From DATMXS01 sp050260275 (GTDB lineage Bacteria > Acidobacteriota > Terriglobia > Bryobacterales > Bryobacteraceae), in NCBI GenBank assembly GCA_050260275.1, contig JBLNBX010000006.1, positions 1 through 15,907 on the forward strand: DNA of 15,907 bases, written 5' to 3'. The notes under the pieces are model-generated. The model was given only the letters and a program-made list of their open reading frames with translations. It did no database searches and was not told where the DNA came from. Below are positions 7,698 to 14,543 of the stretch, piece by piece. The translations under genes were made by a program, and so were the position numbers. Numbering within the stretch: position 1 is the first letter of the stretch; every line of letters starts with the position of its first letter.

Positions 7698-8927
7698 CTA
7701 TCGGGGCGTAATCAGTCCGCCCAGTTTGTCCTGCTCCGATAGAGACAGGCGCGGCAGGCGCGTCGAGTACGCCTCCGTGTACTTCAGGCCCGATCCCGTG
7801 TTGCAGACGACTACGCGGCTGCCTTGCGCGAGCGATCCATCCCTGAACAGTTTCATGGCTGCGGCAATGCAGGCCGCGCCTTCGGGAGAGGCAAAGATGC
7901 CCTCGCGGCGCGCTAGTTCCAGGCCGGCGTCAAGCGCTTCTTCGTCGGTGACGGCCACCGCCGAGCCTCCGCTCTCGCGGATCGCGCGCAGCGCCAATTC
8001 CGCGCCTGGCGGGTCGGGAACCCGCAGCCCGGCCGCGATGGTGAACGGATGCACCAACGGAGCGGCCTCGCCGGAGCCACTGGCGAACGCGCGCACCAGC
8101 GGAGCGCAGCCTGCAGCCTGAACGGCTATCATCTTGGGGCGCTTGCCCTGCGGAATCCACTCGAGCTGTTCGAGTTCGGTGAAACCTTTCCACATGCCCG
8201 CCAGCCCAATGCCGCTTCCTGTGGGGCAAAGAACAGCATCGGGCGCCTGCCATCCCATCTGTTCCGCGATCTCGTAAGCGGCGGTCTTGTTGCCCTCCAG
8301 TCGATAGGGTTCCCTGAGCGCGCTCACGTCGTACCATCCGTCGCGCGCGGCCAGTTCTGCCGCGAGGCGCCGGCACTCGCCGATCAGCCCCGTGACGGAC
8401 GTGACGCCCGCGCCGAAAGCGGCGCACTGGAGGTAGTCCGCATAGGGAGCGTCGGCGGGAAGGAACACCCGAGCCTCGAGCGCCCCCGCTGCGGCGCATG
8501 CCGCCAGCGCGCTCCCGGCGCTGCCGGATGAGCCGATGACGACTCTCCGGAGACCAAGCTCGTTCGCCATCGACGCCGCGCACGAGAGCCCTCGCGCCTT
8601 GAACGAACCGGTTGGGTTCAGCCCTTCATCTTTTATCCAGAGCTGCTCGGCGCCGAGTTGGGCGCCGATCCGGGCCGCCCGCATCAACGGCGTCATGCCT
8701 TCGCCGAGCGAGATGATCGACGAGGGTCTGCGCACCGGCAGCACGGGCGCCCAGCGCCAGATGCTCTCCGGGCCGGTGCGAATCCACTCGCGGTTCCAGC
8801 TCCGCCGTGCGAGTTCGAGGTCGTAGCGCGCCAGCAGCGGCCCGCCGCAGCGGCACACTGTCTGCGGTTCGCCCGCGTCGTACTGCGCGGCACAGCGGCT
8901 GCATTCGAGGTGCGTGATCGTCGTCAT
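7698..8927 (-). CDS. thrC: Threonine synthase, PLP-dependent
   Basis: 409 residues, ATG at 8927. The N-terminus carries a small zinc-ribbon-like cluster (Cys9, Cys12, Cys25, Cys27), seen in many bacterial and archaeal threonine synthases. The PLP lysine is Lys110 in NPTGSFKARG. The Ser/Gly-rich loop GSSGSAGSALAACAAAGA, CPTGSGIGLAGMWKG (phosphate binding) and CNTGSGLKYTEAY near the C-terminus fit fold type II PLP enzymes. The enzyme converts O-phosphohomoserine to threonine in the cytoplasm. No hom or thrB lies nearby, so it is a stand-alone gene. A paralogous fold-II PLP enzyme acting on a related phospho-substrate is possible but less likely given length and Cys cluster. Divergent from the symporter, with a 151-base gap. 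Confidence 0.88.
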   Translation of the reverse strand: MTTITHLECSRCAAQYDAGEPQTVCRCGGPLLARYDLELARRSWNREWIRTGPESIWRWAPVLPVRRPSSIISLGEGMTPLMRAARIGAQLGAEQLWIKDEGLNPTGSFKARGLSCAASMANELGLRRVVIGSSGSAGSALAACAAAGALEARVFLPADAPYADYLQCAAFGAGVTSVTGLIGECRRLAAELAARDGWYDVSALREPYRLEGNKTAAYEIAEQMGWQAPDAVLCPTGSGIGLAGMWKGFTELEQLEWIPQGKRPKMIAVQAAGCAPLVRAFASGSGEAAPLVHPFTIAAGLRVPDPPGAELALRAIRESGGSAVAVTDEEALDAGLELARREGIFASPEGAACIAAAMKLFRDGSLAQGSRVVVCNTGSGLKYTEAYSTRLPRLSLSEQDKLGGLITPR

Positions 8928-8941
8928 CTCTGCGGTGCTTC

Positions 8942-8947
8942 ATCATA
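8942..8947 (-). promoter_or_regulatory. Candidate -10 element of thrC
   Basis: TATGAT on the - strand, 14 bases upstream of the thrC ATG, 5 of 6 to consensus. It predicts a leader of about 7-8 bases. No clear -35 hexamer is visible. Confidence 0.35.
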
Positions 8948-9008
8948 GCGCGTCGGCTTGCGCTTCACGCGCCGGACGCCGCCCAGCCATCCCGGGGCCC
9001 CCGCCCCT

Positions 9009-9024
9009 GCCCTCCCGGGAGGGC
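9009..9024. repeat. 16-base perfect palindrome between thrC and the symporter gene
   Basis: GCCCTCCCGGGAGGGC reads the same on both strands. It sits inside a very C/G-rich stretch (about 8990-9045) that also contains GGGGCCCC, and ends 17 bases before the proposed -35 of the symporter gene. It could be an operator or simply a GC-rich fold; no run of T follows, so it is not an obvious terminator. Confidence 0.5.
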
Positions 9025-9041
9025 CCCCGGCGTGGCCGCCC

Positions 9042-9070
9042 CGGACAGGCCTCGGAAGTTTTCATATAAT
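9042..9070 (+). promoter_or_regulatory. Sigma-70-type promoter of the symporter gene
   Basis: CGGACA (9042-9047, 4 of 6 to TTGACA), 17-base spacer, then a perfect TATAAT (9065-9070). The GTG start codon at 9079 comes 8 bases after the -10, so the mRNA should begin at, or 1-2 bases before, the start codon. Confidence 0.65.
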
Positions 9071-9078
9071 AAACAGCC

Positions 9079-10794
9079 GTGGATCAAACCCTTGCGATCT
9101 TGTTGCTGCAGGCCGGCCAGCAATCGTTGCTGTCTCTCGCGCCGGTCGACGTGGCGGTAATCGCCGTTTATTTCGTTTTTTGCCTGGCGATTGGCTTCTA
9201 CCTGAAGCGTTTCGCAAAATCAGGCGAGGACTTCTTCCTGGCCGGACGCGAGATGACCGCGTGGATTGCCGGCCTCAGCTTCGTGGCTGCCAACCTCGGC
9301 TCACTAGAGCTGATGGGATGGGCGGCTGCGGCGTACCAGTATGGCATTCTTGCTACGCACTGGTACTGGGTGGGCGCCATCCCCGCCATGCTGTTCCTCG
9401 GCGTCGTGATGATGCCGTTCTACTACATCTCGAAAACGCACTCGGTTCCCGGATACCTGCAATTACGCTTCGGCGAACCGTCGCGCGCTCTCTCAGCCAT
9501 TTCCTTCGCGTTCATGACGGTGCTGATGAGCGGCATCAACATGTACTCGATGGCGCTGGTATTGAAGGTGGTCCTCGGCTGGGATATCAACTTCTCCATC
9601 TGGGTATCCTCGATTACCGTCGCGGTGTACGTCGCCCTGGGCGGTCTGCTGTCGGCCATTTTCAACGAAGTGCTGCAGTTTGTCCTCATCTGGCTGGGCG
9701 CGCTGCTGATTCCTATCTTGGGTCTCATAGAGGCCGGCGGCTGGGACGGCATGGTGCGGAAGATCTCCGAGCGCTTCCAGGGAGACTACACCCACCTGTG
9801 GAGGACCATGGGCGACTTTGGCGACAACCCCATGGGCATCCACTGGACCGGCATCGTGCTCGGCCTAGGCTGGGTGATCAGCTTCGGATACTGGACCACG
9901 GACTTCCTGGTGGTGCAGCGCGTGCTCGCCGCCAAGGATCTGCGCTCGGCCAAGATGGCGCCGATCATCGGCTCGTTCTTCAAGATGGCCGTGCCGCTGA
10001 TCGTGATCGTTCCGGGTCTGCTGGCGCTCGCCGTTCTGCCGGTGCAGCTTCTGCCTGAGTCGGAGGCTATCGCGACCGGAGGACACAGCTATAACGAAGT
10101 GCTGCCGCTGATGCTGGCGCGCTACTGCGGCCCCGGCCTGCTCGGCCTGGGCATCACCGCGCTCATCGCCGGGTTCATGTCCGGTATGGCTGGCAACGTC
10201 AGCGCTTTCGCCACGGTGTGGACCTACGACATCTACCGCGCGTTCATGCGCAAGAACGCGAGCGACGCGCACTACGTCAGCATGGGCCGCTGGTGCACCA
10301 TTCTGGGCGTGCTGGTGAGCATCGGCACAGCATACCTGGTGATGCAGTTCGCCAGCATCATGGACTATGTGCAGGCGCTGTTCAGCTTCTTCATTGCGCC
10401 GCTGTTCGGCACAGTGCTTCTGGGCATGCTTTGGAAGCGCGCCACCCCCGCGGGAGGCTTCTGGGGCCTGCTGGCCGGCACCGTCTCCTCCATCGGCATG
10501 TGGGCGTGGGTGAGAGCCGATCCCACGGCGCTGCGCTACATCGCGCTTTCCGACAAGGCCAAGGACATGGCCGAGAACATGTACCGCGCGCTGTGGTGCT
10601 GGCTGATATGCGTCATCGTCACGGTGGTGGTGAGCTACATGACCAAGCCGAAGCCGCTCTCGGAGCTTAACGGGCTCGTCTACGGCTGCACCGAGGTTCC
10701 CTCGGAAGGCCACCTGCCGCTGTACAAGCGCCCGATCTTCTGGGCGGCTGTCGCCGCGACTGTCTTCTTCGCGTTGCAGATTATCTTCTGGTAA
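9079..10794 (+). CDS. Sodium:solute symporter family (SSS) transporter
   Basis: 571 residues, GTG start at 9079 directly after a TATAAT box; the next in-frame starts (for example GTG 9151) would trim only the N-terminal leader helix residues. About 13-14 membrane helices can be picked out, beginning with VDVAVIAVYFVFCLAIGFYL. Family landmarks are the R-SGEDFFLAGRE segment after helix 1, LGGLLSAIFNEVLQFVLI, and ALIAGFMSGMAGNVSAFATV, typical of the SGLT/PutP-like superfamily that couples Na+ entry to uptake of sugars, amino acids, carboxylates or other small solutes. The length and long C-terminal region suggest a sugar-type (SGLT-like) member, but the substrate cannot be assigned. A 72-residue membrane protein follows after 12 bases in the same operon. 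Confidence 0.93.
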   Translation: MDQTLAILLLQAGQQSLLSLAPVDVAVIAVYFVFCLAIGFYLKRFAKSGEDFFLAGREMTAWIAGLSFVAANLGSLELMGWAAAAYQYGILATHWYWVGAIPAMLFLGVVMMPFYYISKTHSVPGYLQLRFGEPSRALSAISFAFMTVLMSGINMYSMALVLKVVLGWDINFSIWVSSITVAVYVALGGLLSAIFNEVLQFVLIWLGALLIPILGLIEAGGWDGMVRKISERFQGDYTHLWRTMGDFGDNPMGIHWTGIVLGLGWVISFGYWTTDFLVVQRVLAAKDLRSAKMAPIIGSFFKMAVPLIVIVPGLLALAVLPVQLLPESEAIATGGHSYNEVLPLMLARYCGPGLLGLGITALIAGFMSGMAGNVSAFATVWTYDIYRAFMRKNASDAHYVSMGRWCTILGVLVSIGTAYLVMQFASIMDYVQALFSFFIAPLFGTVLLGMLWKRATPAGGFWGLLAGTVSSIGMWAWVRADPTALRYIALSDKAKDMAENMYRALWCWLICVIVTVVVSYMTKPKPLSELNGLVYGCTEVPSEGHLPLYKRPIFWAAVAATVFFALQIIFW

Positions 10795-10806
10795 AGGAGC
10801 ACGCTT

Positions 10807-11025
10807 ATGCATGGTGGAGGCCGTATTTCGATCTGGCTGTTCATAGGGACGCTGCTCCTTATTTACGGCGTACTGATTCTTGGTTCCGGGCTGTATGAGC
10901 TGGCGAACCCGCCGGAGCAGAAGACTGTTCTGGCCGAGTATCACGCGCCCATCTGGTGGGGATTGCTGCTGCTCATCATGGGCGGAATCTACACCTGGTT
11001 GTTCCGGCCCGGCCGCAGCAACTAA
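10807..11025 (+). CDS. Small two-helix membrane protein co-transcribed with the symporter
   Basis: 72 residues. ATG 10807 is preceded by a strong ribosome site (AAAGGAG, 10794-10800) overlapping the symporter stop. Two hydrophobic helices are clear: ISIWLFIGTLLLIYGVLILG (residues 7-26) and IWWGLLLLIMGGIYTWLF (about 49-66), joined by a soluble loop with LYELANPPEQKTVLAEYHAP. The tail is short and basic (RPGRSN). I do not recognise a named family with certainty. It is distinct from what I recall of the DUF4212 small subunits of some SSS transporters, but the genetic arrangement is similar. An accessory subunit or stabiliser of the symporter is a reasonable inference. Confidence 0.82.
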   Translation: MHGGGRISIWLFIGTLLLIYGVLILGSGLYELANPPEQKTVLAEYHAPIWWGLLLLIMGGIYTWLFRPGRSN

Positions 11026-11043
11026 GACTGTCAATGGCTGTCC

Positions 11044-11068
11044 GGCGCCGTCCCGCAAGGGCGGCGCC
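11044..11068. terminator. Strong GC hairpin with GCAA loop between convergent genes
   Basis: GGCGCCG, one bulged T, CCC, loop GCAA, GGG, CGGCGCC: a 10-pair stem closed by a GNRA tetraloop, 19 bases after the small membrane protein gene and 57 before the end of the convergent gene. There is no T-tract, so intrinsic termination is uncertain; it may act as a bidirectional mRNA-stabilising or terminating structure. Confidence 0.45.
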
Positions 11069-11124
11069 AGCGGCGCAAGCCCCGGTGAGGCGTGGGGTGG
11101 TGTGCGCAGTGAGCCCCGCGCGCT

Positions 11125-11355
11125 TTAGATAACCCTCAACCGGAAAGGCGTGCCTGAAGCGGCAAGGCGGCAGTTCAGCAGCCGCACCCGTTCCCGGATC
11201 CGCTCGAGATTACTCGGGGTCGCAGGGAGATCCTCCAGCCGCAGAATGACGGGCCGGGTGCGATCCTCGCCGGCCGGCCCGCGGCCGTTCCTCTGCTCAC
11301 GTGCGGCCGAGCGCGCGTTGAGTTGAGCCAGCGGATAGTATTCTCTTTCTGCCAT
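11125..11355 (-). CDS. Hypothetical small protein, 76 residues
   Basis: I do not recognise this protein. Start chosen at ATG 11355 (MAEREYYPLAQLNAR), 23 bases after the stop of the zinc-ribbon gene, with a G-rich ribosome-site-like stretch (GGGGGGCGAG) just before it; a longer frame to 11466 would overlap the upstream gene. The middle is basic and polar (REQRNGRGPAGEDRTR); the C-terminal half (VILRLEDLPATPSNLERIRE) looks like a strand followed by a helix. Codon third positions are G/C-rich, as in the neighbours, which supports coding. It has no signal peptide or membrane helix. Probably one transcript with the zinc-ribbon gene, possibly from the sigma-54-type promoter at 11822-11837. Confidence 0.55.
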   Translation of the reverse strand: MAEREYYPLAQLNARSAAREQRNGRGPAGEDRTRPVILRLEDLPATPSNLERIRERVRLLNCRLAASGTPFRLRVI

Positions 11356-11378
11356 ACTCGCCCCCCACGAGAGCGCCC

Positions 11379-11582
11379 TTACCAGTTGCACCGGTTGGGG
11401 CACTGCCAGAAACCGGGCGGGAGAGACCCGTCGCTTAACGGCTGCGGGCACCAGGTTGTCTCGCACATCTCACACTGAAGCACCCGGCCGTACTTGTTCA
11501 GTAGCCTGATACCGAGTCTTGCCATGTGCTCGCCGAGCACCCGGCGCTGGTCCTCGCGAGAAAACGTAGGGGCAGTCTGCAT
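11379..11582 (-). CDS. Hypothetical small zinc-ribbon-like protein
   Basis: 67 residues. Start chosen at ATG 11582 because AAGGAG (11596-11591) lies 8 bases upstream; a GTG at 11591 overlaps that site and is unlikely. The N-terminal half is a charged helix (SREDQRRVLGEHMARLGIRL); the C-terminal half has Cys37-x2-Cys40, Cys45, and Cys61-x3-Cys65 (LQCEMCETTWCPQP and FWQCPNRCNW), arranged like a small zinc ribbon. No named family is recognised. Possible roles include nucleic-acid or protein binding. It is the first gene of a two-gene unit on the - strand and has a leader of about 230 bases if transcription begins at the proposed sigma-54 promoter. Confidence 0.72.
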   Translation of the reverse strand: MQTAPTFSREDQRRVLGEHMARLGIRLLNKYGRVLQCEMCETTWCPQPLSDGSLPPGFWQCPNRCNW

Positions 11583-11821
11583 GTTTTCCACTCCTTACTG
11601 CCTTTCGGCAACCGTTTCGCGCGGAGATCCTCATATCCGGGCTGCCAGTCGAGCTGGCAGCGTGCGAGCCGAGCCAGTCCTGCGGGAGCCTGTCGTGCGT
11701 GCGCGCCATCTGCCCGCCTCTGCCTTAGCTGACCGGGAGCCAGGACCCGCCCTGGAAGCTACCGTCAGCCTGGCAGTCCATTGCCGCTTGAGGGTGCTCC
11801 TTTGCGATCCACCGTTAAGGG

Positions 11822-11837
11822 AGCAAGTACCGGTCCA
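11822..11837 (-). promoter_or_regulatory. Candidate sigma-54 promoter upstream of the two small genes
   Basis: - strand TGGACC-GGTAC-TTGCT against consensus TGGCAC-N5-TTGCW: GG and GC are exactly spaced and the -12 half is perfect; two mismatches in the -24 half. Predicted start near 11811, reading toward the zinc-ribbon gene (ATG 11582). Confidence 0.5.
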
Positions 11838-11898
11838 ACCTCAAGACTTGGAATCAGGCGCGAAAATGGGGAGATTCGCGGCCGCAGCGGGCCGGCAG

Positions 11899-11914
11899 CT
11901 GCCCAAAAGGGCAC
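11899..11914 (-). promoter_or_regulatory. Candidate upstream activator site (GTGC-N8-GCAG)
   Basis: On the - strand GTGC-CCTTTTGG-GCAG, about 90-100 bases upstream of the inferred start at 11811. It shares 12 of 16 positions, with the same spacing, with the site at 15097-15112. A site for the neighbouring sigma-54 activator is inferred from position and similarity only. Confidence 0.3.
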
Positions 11915-11934
11915 ACCGATGGCTGTTTTCGGAC

Positions 11935-11949
11935 AGTGCCGCGGGCACT
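11935..11949. terminator. Hairpin just after the response-regulator gene
   Basis: AGTGCC-GCG-GGCACT lies 23 bases past the stop of the response regulator and could end that transcript, though no T-run follows. Its GTGCC/GGCAC arms also resemble the proposed activator sites, with shorter spacing. Confidence 0.3.
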
Positions 11950-11971
11950 CCACGGCTGGACACCCGCCAGA

Positions 11972-13390
11972 TCAGCGCAGACGCACGTCGTCGGGGTGCT
12001 CGATGTCCTCTTCGCCTTCGGCGGCCCTCTTTCGGATGCCGTGCTTTTCCATCCGGTAGATCAGCGCCTTGCGGCTGATATCCAGGTATCGGGCGGCATG
12101 GGTCTGGTTGCCCTGAAAACGATTCAGGGCACGGAGGATCAACTCCTTCTCCACCGCCTCCAGGCTGATGCCTTGGGACGGGAGCTCAAGTTGCAGCATG
12201 TCGACTGCAGGCCTCTCGCGCCGCAGGAAATCGGGCAGGTCGGCCAGCGTGATCTCGTCCCCGCGCGCAAGCACCACGATTCGCTCGATGACGTTCTGAA
12301 GCTCCCGGATATTTCCAGGCCACCGGTAGTTCTGGAATCGGGGTAGGAGACTGGCGGGCAGCACCAGGCCGGGGCGGCCTTGTTCCTCCTTGGCCTTGAC
12401 GAAGAAGTGCTGCACCAGTTCGGGGATATCCTCCGCGCGTTCGCGCAGCGGCGGCAGTTCGAGCGGGATCACCGCCAGCCGGTAATACAGATCCTCACGG
12501 AAGGTCCCGTCTTCGATCATGGCGCGGAGGTCGCGATGCGTCGCCGCGATGAACCGGACATCCACTTTCGTGGGAGCGGAGGCGCCCACCTTTTCCAGTT
12601 CTCCGTTCTGAAGCAGGCGCAGCAGCTTCACCTGAAGGTCGCCGGGCATCTCGCCGATCTCATCGAGGAACAGCGTCCCCCGATCCGCCAGTTCGACTTT
12701 GCCGACCTTGTGCGCCAGCGCGCCCGTGAACGATCCCTTCACGTGGCCAAACAGCTCGGATTCCAGCAGGTCGCGCGGAATTGCGCCGCAGTTGATCGTG
12801 ACAAACGGTCTATCGCGGCGCCTGCTGTTGAAGTGGATAGCCCGCGCCAGCAGTTCTTTGCCGGTGCCAGTCTCGGCGTGGATCAGGATCGTCGAATTGC
12901 TCTGCGCCGCCCGCGCAGCCGTATCCAGGACCGACAGAAGCGCTTCCGAGTGGCCGATGATGTTCTCAAAGCCGTATTTCCGGTCGAGGCTGGCGCGAAG
13001 AGAACGCACCTCCTTCACCAGGCGGAAGTGTTCCAACGCCCGGCTTACGGCAATCCCAAGCTCGTCGTAGTCGATTGGCTTCGTCAGGTAATCGTATGCG
13101 CCCGACCGCATCGCCTCAACGGCGCTTTGGATCGTTCCGAAGGCGGTGATGATCAGCACCGGAATCTCCGGATAGTCCCGGCGGATCCGCTCCAGCAGAT
13201 CCATTCCGGACATGCCGGGCATCTTCAGGTCGGTGAGGACCAGGGCGGGCGGATCGCTGTCCATGAGCTGGAGCGCCGTTTCGCCATCCGCGGCCGTCGT
13301 CACCGAGTAGCCCATCTGCTCAAGCTGCGTCTGGAGCACCCAGCGCAGGTTGTCGTCGTCGTCCACAACGAGAAGGCGTGCAGGGTCCAT
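11972..13390 (-). CDS. NtrC-family sigma-54-dependent response regulator
   Basis: 472 residues. Receiver domain (1-120) with acidic pocket DDDD (10-13), phospho-acceptor Asp54 (LVLTDLKMPG), Thr82 and Lys104. AAA+ sigma-54 activator domain (about 143-370): Walker A-like AETGTGKE (172-179), GSFTGA sigma-54-contact loop (219-224), Walker B TLFLDE (239-244), arginine-finger region REDLYYRLAV and WPGNIRELQNVI. Fis-type helix-turn-helix at the C-terminus (NQTHAARYLDISRKALIYRM). Phosphorylation by the adjacent kinase should trigger ATP-driven remodelling of sigma-54 RNA polymerase bound at -24/-12 promoters. Two departures from consensus: Ala replaces the first Walker A glycine, and Ser replaces Ala in GAFTGA. 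The ATG shares one base with the kinase stop (TGATG). Candidate target promoters lie on both sides of the gene pair. Confidence 0.96.
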   Translation of the reverse strand: MDPARLLVVDDDDNLRWVLQTQLEQMGYSVTTAADGETALQLMDSDPPALVLTDLKMPGMSGMDLLERIRRDYPEIPVLIITAFGTIQSAVEAMRSGAYDYLTKPIDYDELGIAVSRALEHFRLVKEVRSLRASLDRKYGFENIIGHSEALLSVLDTAARAAQSNSTILIHAETGTGKELLARAIHFNSRRRDRPFVTINCGAIPRDLLESELFGHVKGSFTGALAHKVGKVELADRGTLFLDEIGEMPGDLQVKLLRLLQNGELEKVGASAPTKVDVRFIAATHRDLRAMIEDGTFREDLYYRLAVIPLELPPLRERAEDIPELVQHFFVKAKEEQGRPGLVLPASLLPRFQNYRWPGNIRELQNVIERIVVLARGDEITLADLPDFLRRERPAVDMLQLELPSQGISLEAVEKELILRALNRFQGNQTHAARYLDISRKALIYRMEKHGIRKRAAEGEEDIEHPDDVRLR

Positions 13391-14475
13391 CAGTTCTGTG
13401 CCTTGGCCGGCAGGATCACCGTGAACGTCATTCCCCGGTCGGCATTAGCCCGGGCGATGAGCGAACCGCCCATCTGCCTCACGATCTGGTGCGCGACGGG
13501 CAATCCCAGTCCTGTGCCGTGTTCTTTGGTGGTGAAGAATGGATCGAACAGGCGATCGATGTGCGCCGGGGCAACGCCGCGCCCGCGGTCCACGATGCTG
13601 ATTGCTATCCCGCTCTTTTCTGCGGTGGCCGACAACGTTACCGTTTCGCCCTCCTGGCTTGCTTCGATGGCATTGATCATCAGATTAAGCAGCACCTGCT
13701 CGAGTTGCTCGGAGTCGCACTCGACCGGCTCGAGTCCCGGGCTGACCTGCTTTTCGAAACGGACCGCTTTGCCGCGAACTCCGTGGCTTGCCAGCTCGAG
13801 CACGTTTTCCAGCACAGGCTCAAGCTGGATTGTGCGCAAGCGGGGCGGGCGTGGACGGGCGAAGCTCAGGAAATTGGTGAGTAGCCCATTCAGCCGCTCG
13901 CATTCGCTAGTGATGATTTCCAGGCATTTCGCGTCTCTGGGGTCGAAATCCCGGCTCCGCGCCAGGATCGCGGCCGCGCCGGAGATGCTCGCCAGCGGGT
14001 TCCGGATCTCGTGAGCCAGTCCCGCCGAGAGCTGTCCGATCGCTGAGAGACGCTCGGCGCGCTTCATACCTTCGAAGTTCGCCTGCACTTTCTCGTAGAC
14101 GCTGCTGAGCTGATCGGCAACCTGCCGGTAGTGCCGGAGCAGTCTCCGCTGGCCGCTCGTGGCCGCAGCGGTCACGCACGCCAGCAAGAGCAGCGCCAGG
14201 CATTGAAGGGCGGTGGTCGTGACTGCCTGGTCAGGCGAAAAGACGAAAACAGCGGCCGCGGACAGCCCTGCCATTGCCAACGCGCCGATCCAGCCGTCCA
14301 AAACCGCACCGAGCGCGGTCGGAACGGCGTAGGCGATGGCCCAAGCGCCTCCAGTCAGCCAGTTGACGAAGCCGGCGGCGATCAGGGCGGAGCCGCTGAT
14401 CAGCCCGCGAAGCGCTGGTTTCGTTGCGATCTTTTCGCTGAGGATACTCAGATGCGCCGTGTATTTGGACCTCAA
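13390..14475 (-). CDS. Membrane sensor histidine kinase (NtrB/HydH type)
   Basis: 361 residues from a TTG start at 14475; an in-frame TGA lies just upstream and no ATG or GTG offers a better start, though no clear ribosome site is seen. The first ~107 residues hold about four membrane helices (including GLISGSALIAAGFVNWL and ALQCLALLLLACVTAAA) with almost no periplasmic loop, so the signal is probably sensed in the membrane or by a partner. A short helical linker leads to the HisKA domain, phospho-acceptor His155 (GLAHEIRNPLASI), then the ATPase domain: N box with Asn268 (NLMINAIEAS), G1 DRGRG (296-300), F box FDPFFTTK and G2 GTGLGLPVAHQIV. No PAS domain is visible. It phosphorylates the regulator encoded immediately downstream. 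Confidence 0.94.
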   Translation of the reverse strand: MRSKYTAHLSILSEKIATKPALRGLISGSALIAAGFVNWLTGGAWAIAYAVPTALGAVLDGWIGALAMAGLSAAAVFVFSPDQAVTTTALQCLALLLLACVTAAATSGQRRLLRHYRQVADQLSSVYEKVQANFEGMKRAERLSAIGQLSAGLAHEIRNPLASISGAAAILARSRDFDPRDAKCLEIITSECERLNGLLTNFLSFARPRPPRLRTIQLEPVLENVLELASHGVRGKAVRFEKQVSPGLEPVECDSEQLEQVLLNLMINAIEASQEGETVTLSATAEKSGIAISIVDRGRGVAPAHIDRLFDPFFTTKEHGTGLGLPVAHQIVRQMGGSLIARANADRGMTFTVILPAKAQN

Positions 14476-14543
14476 TTTACATCATCGGCATTAAGCTACA
14501 CACCGGCAACAGGTTTCGTCATTCCGCCCGAATCCGGTCGCAT

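Larger units (their letters stand above)
11583..11971. other. 389-base non-coding stretch with inverted repeats
   Basis: No convincing gene. Inverted repeats: GCTGCCAG/CTGGCAGC around a 5-base loop (11641-11661); CCAGG/CCTGG (11740-11755); the palindrome GGCAGCTGCC (11894-11903); TGCCC-AAAA-GGGCA (11900-11913); and AGTGCC/GGCACT (11935-11949). It also holds a good sigma-54 promoter match (11822-11837, - strand). An 18-codon frame on the - strand (11781-11725, MDCQADGSFQGGSWLPVS) follows an AAAGGAG at 11803-11797, but the 15-base spacing is long, so a leader peptide is only a possibility. Confidence 0.6.

Noticed and set aside
11597..11612. Sigma-54-like GG-N10-GC just upstream of the zinc-ribbon gene
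   Set aside because: Most other consensus positions fail and the resulting start site would fall after the ribosome site.
11470..11709. 79-codon - strand frame beginning MARTHDRLPQDW
   Set aside because: It has a passable ribosome-site-like sequence, but half overlaps the better-supported zinc-ribbon gene in another frame and it shows no domain. A short upstream peptide cannot be fully excluded.
11765..11953. 62-codon - strand frame in the gap after the response regulator
   Set aside because: No ribosome site, no motif, and it spans several inverted repeats and the sigma-54 promoter match.
12380..14014. 544-codon + strand open frame opposite the kinase and regulator genes
   Set aside because: Shadow of two strongly supported genes on the other strand; no motif.
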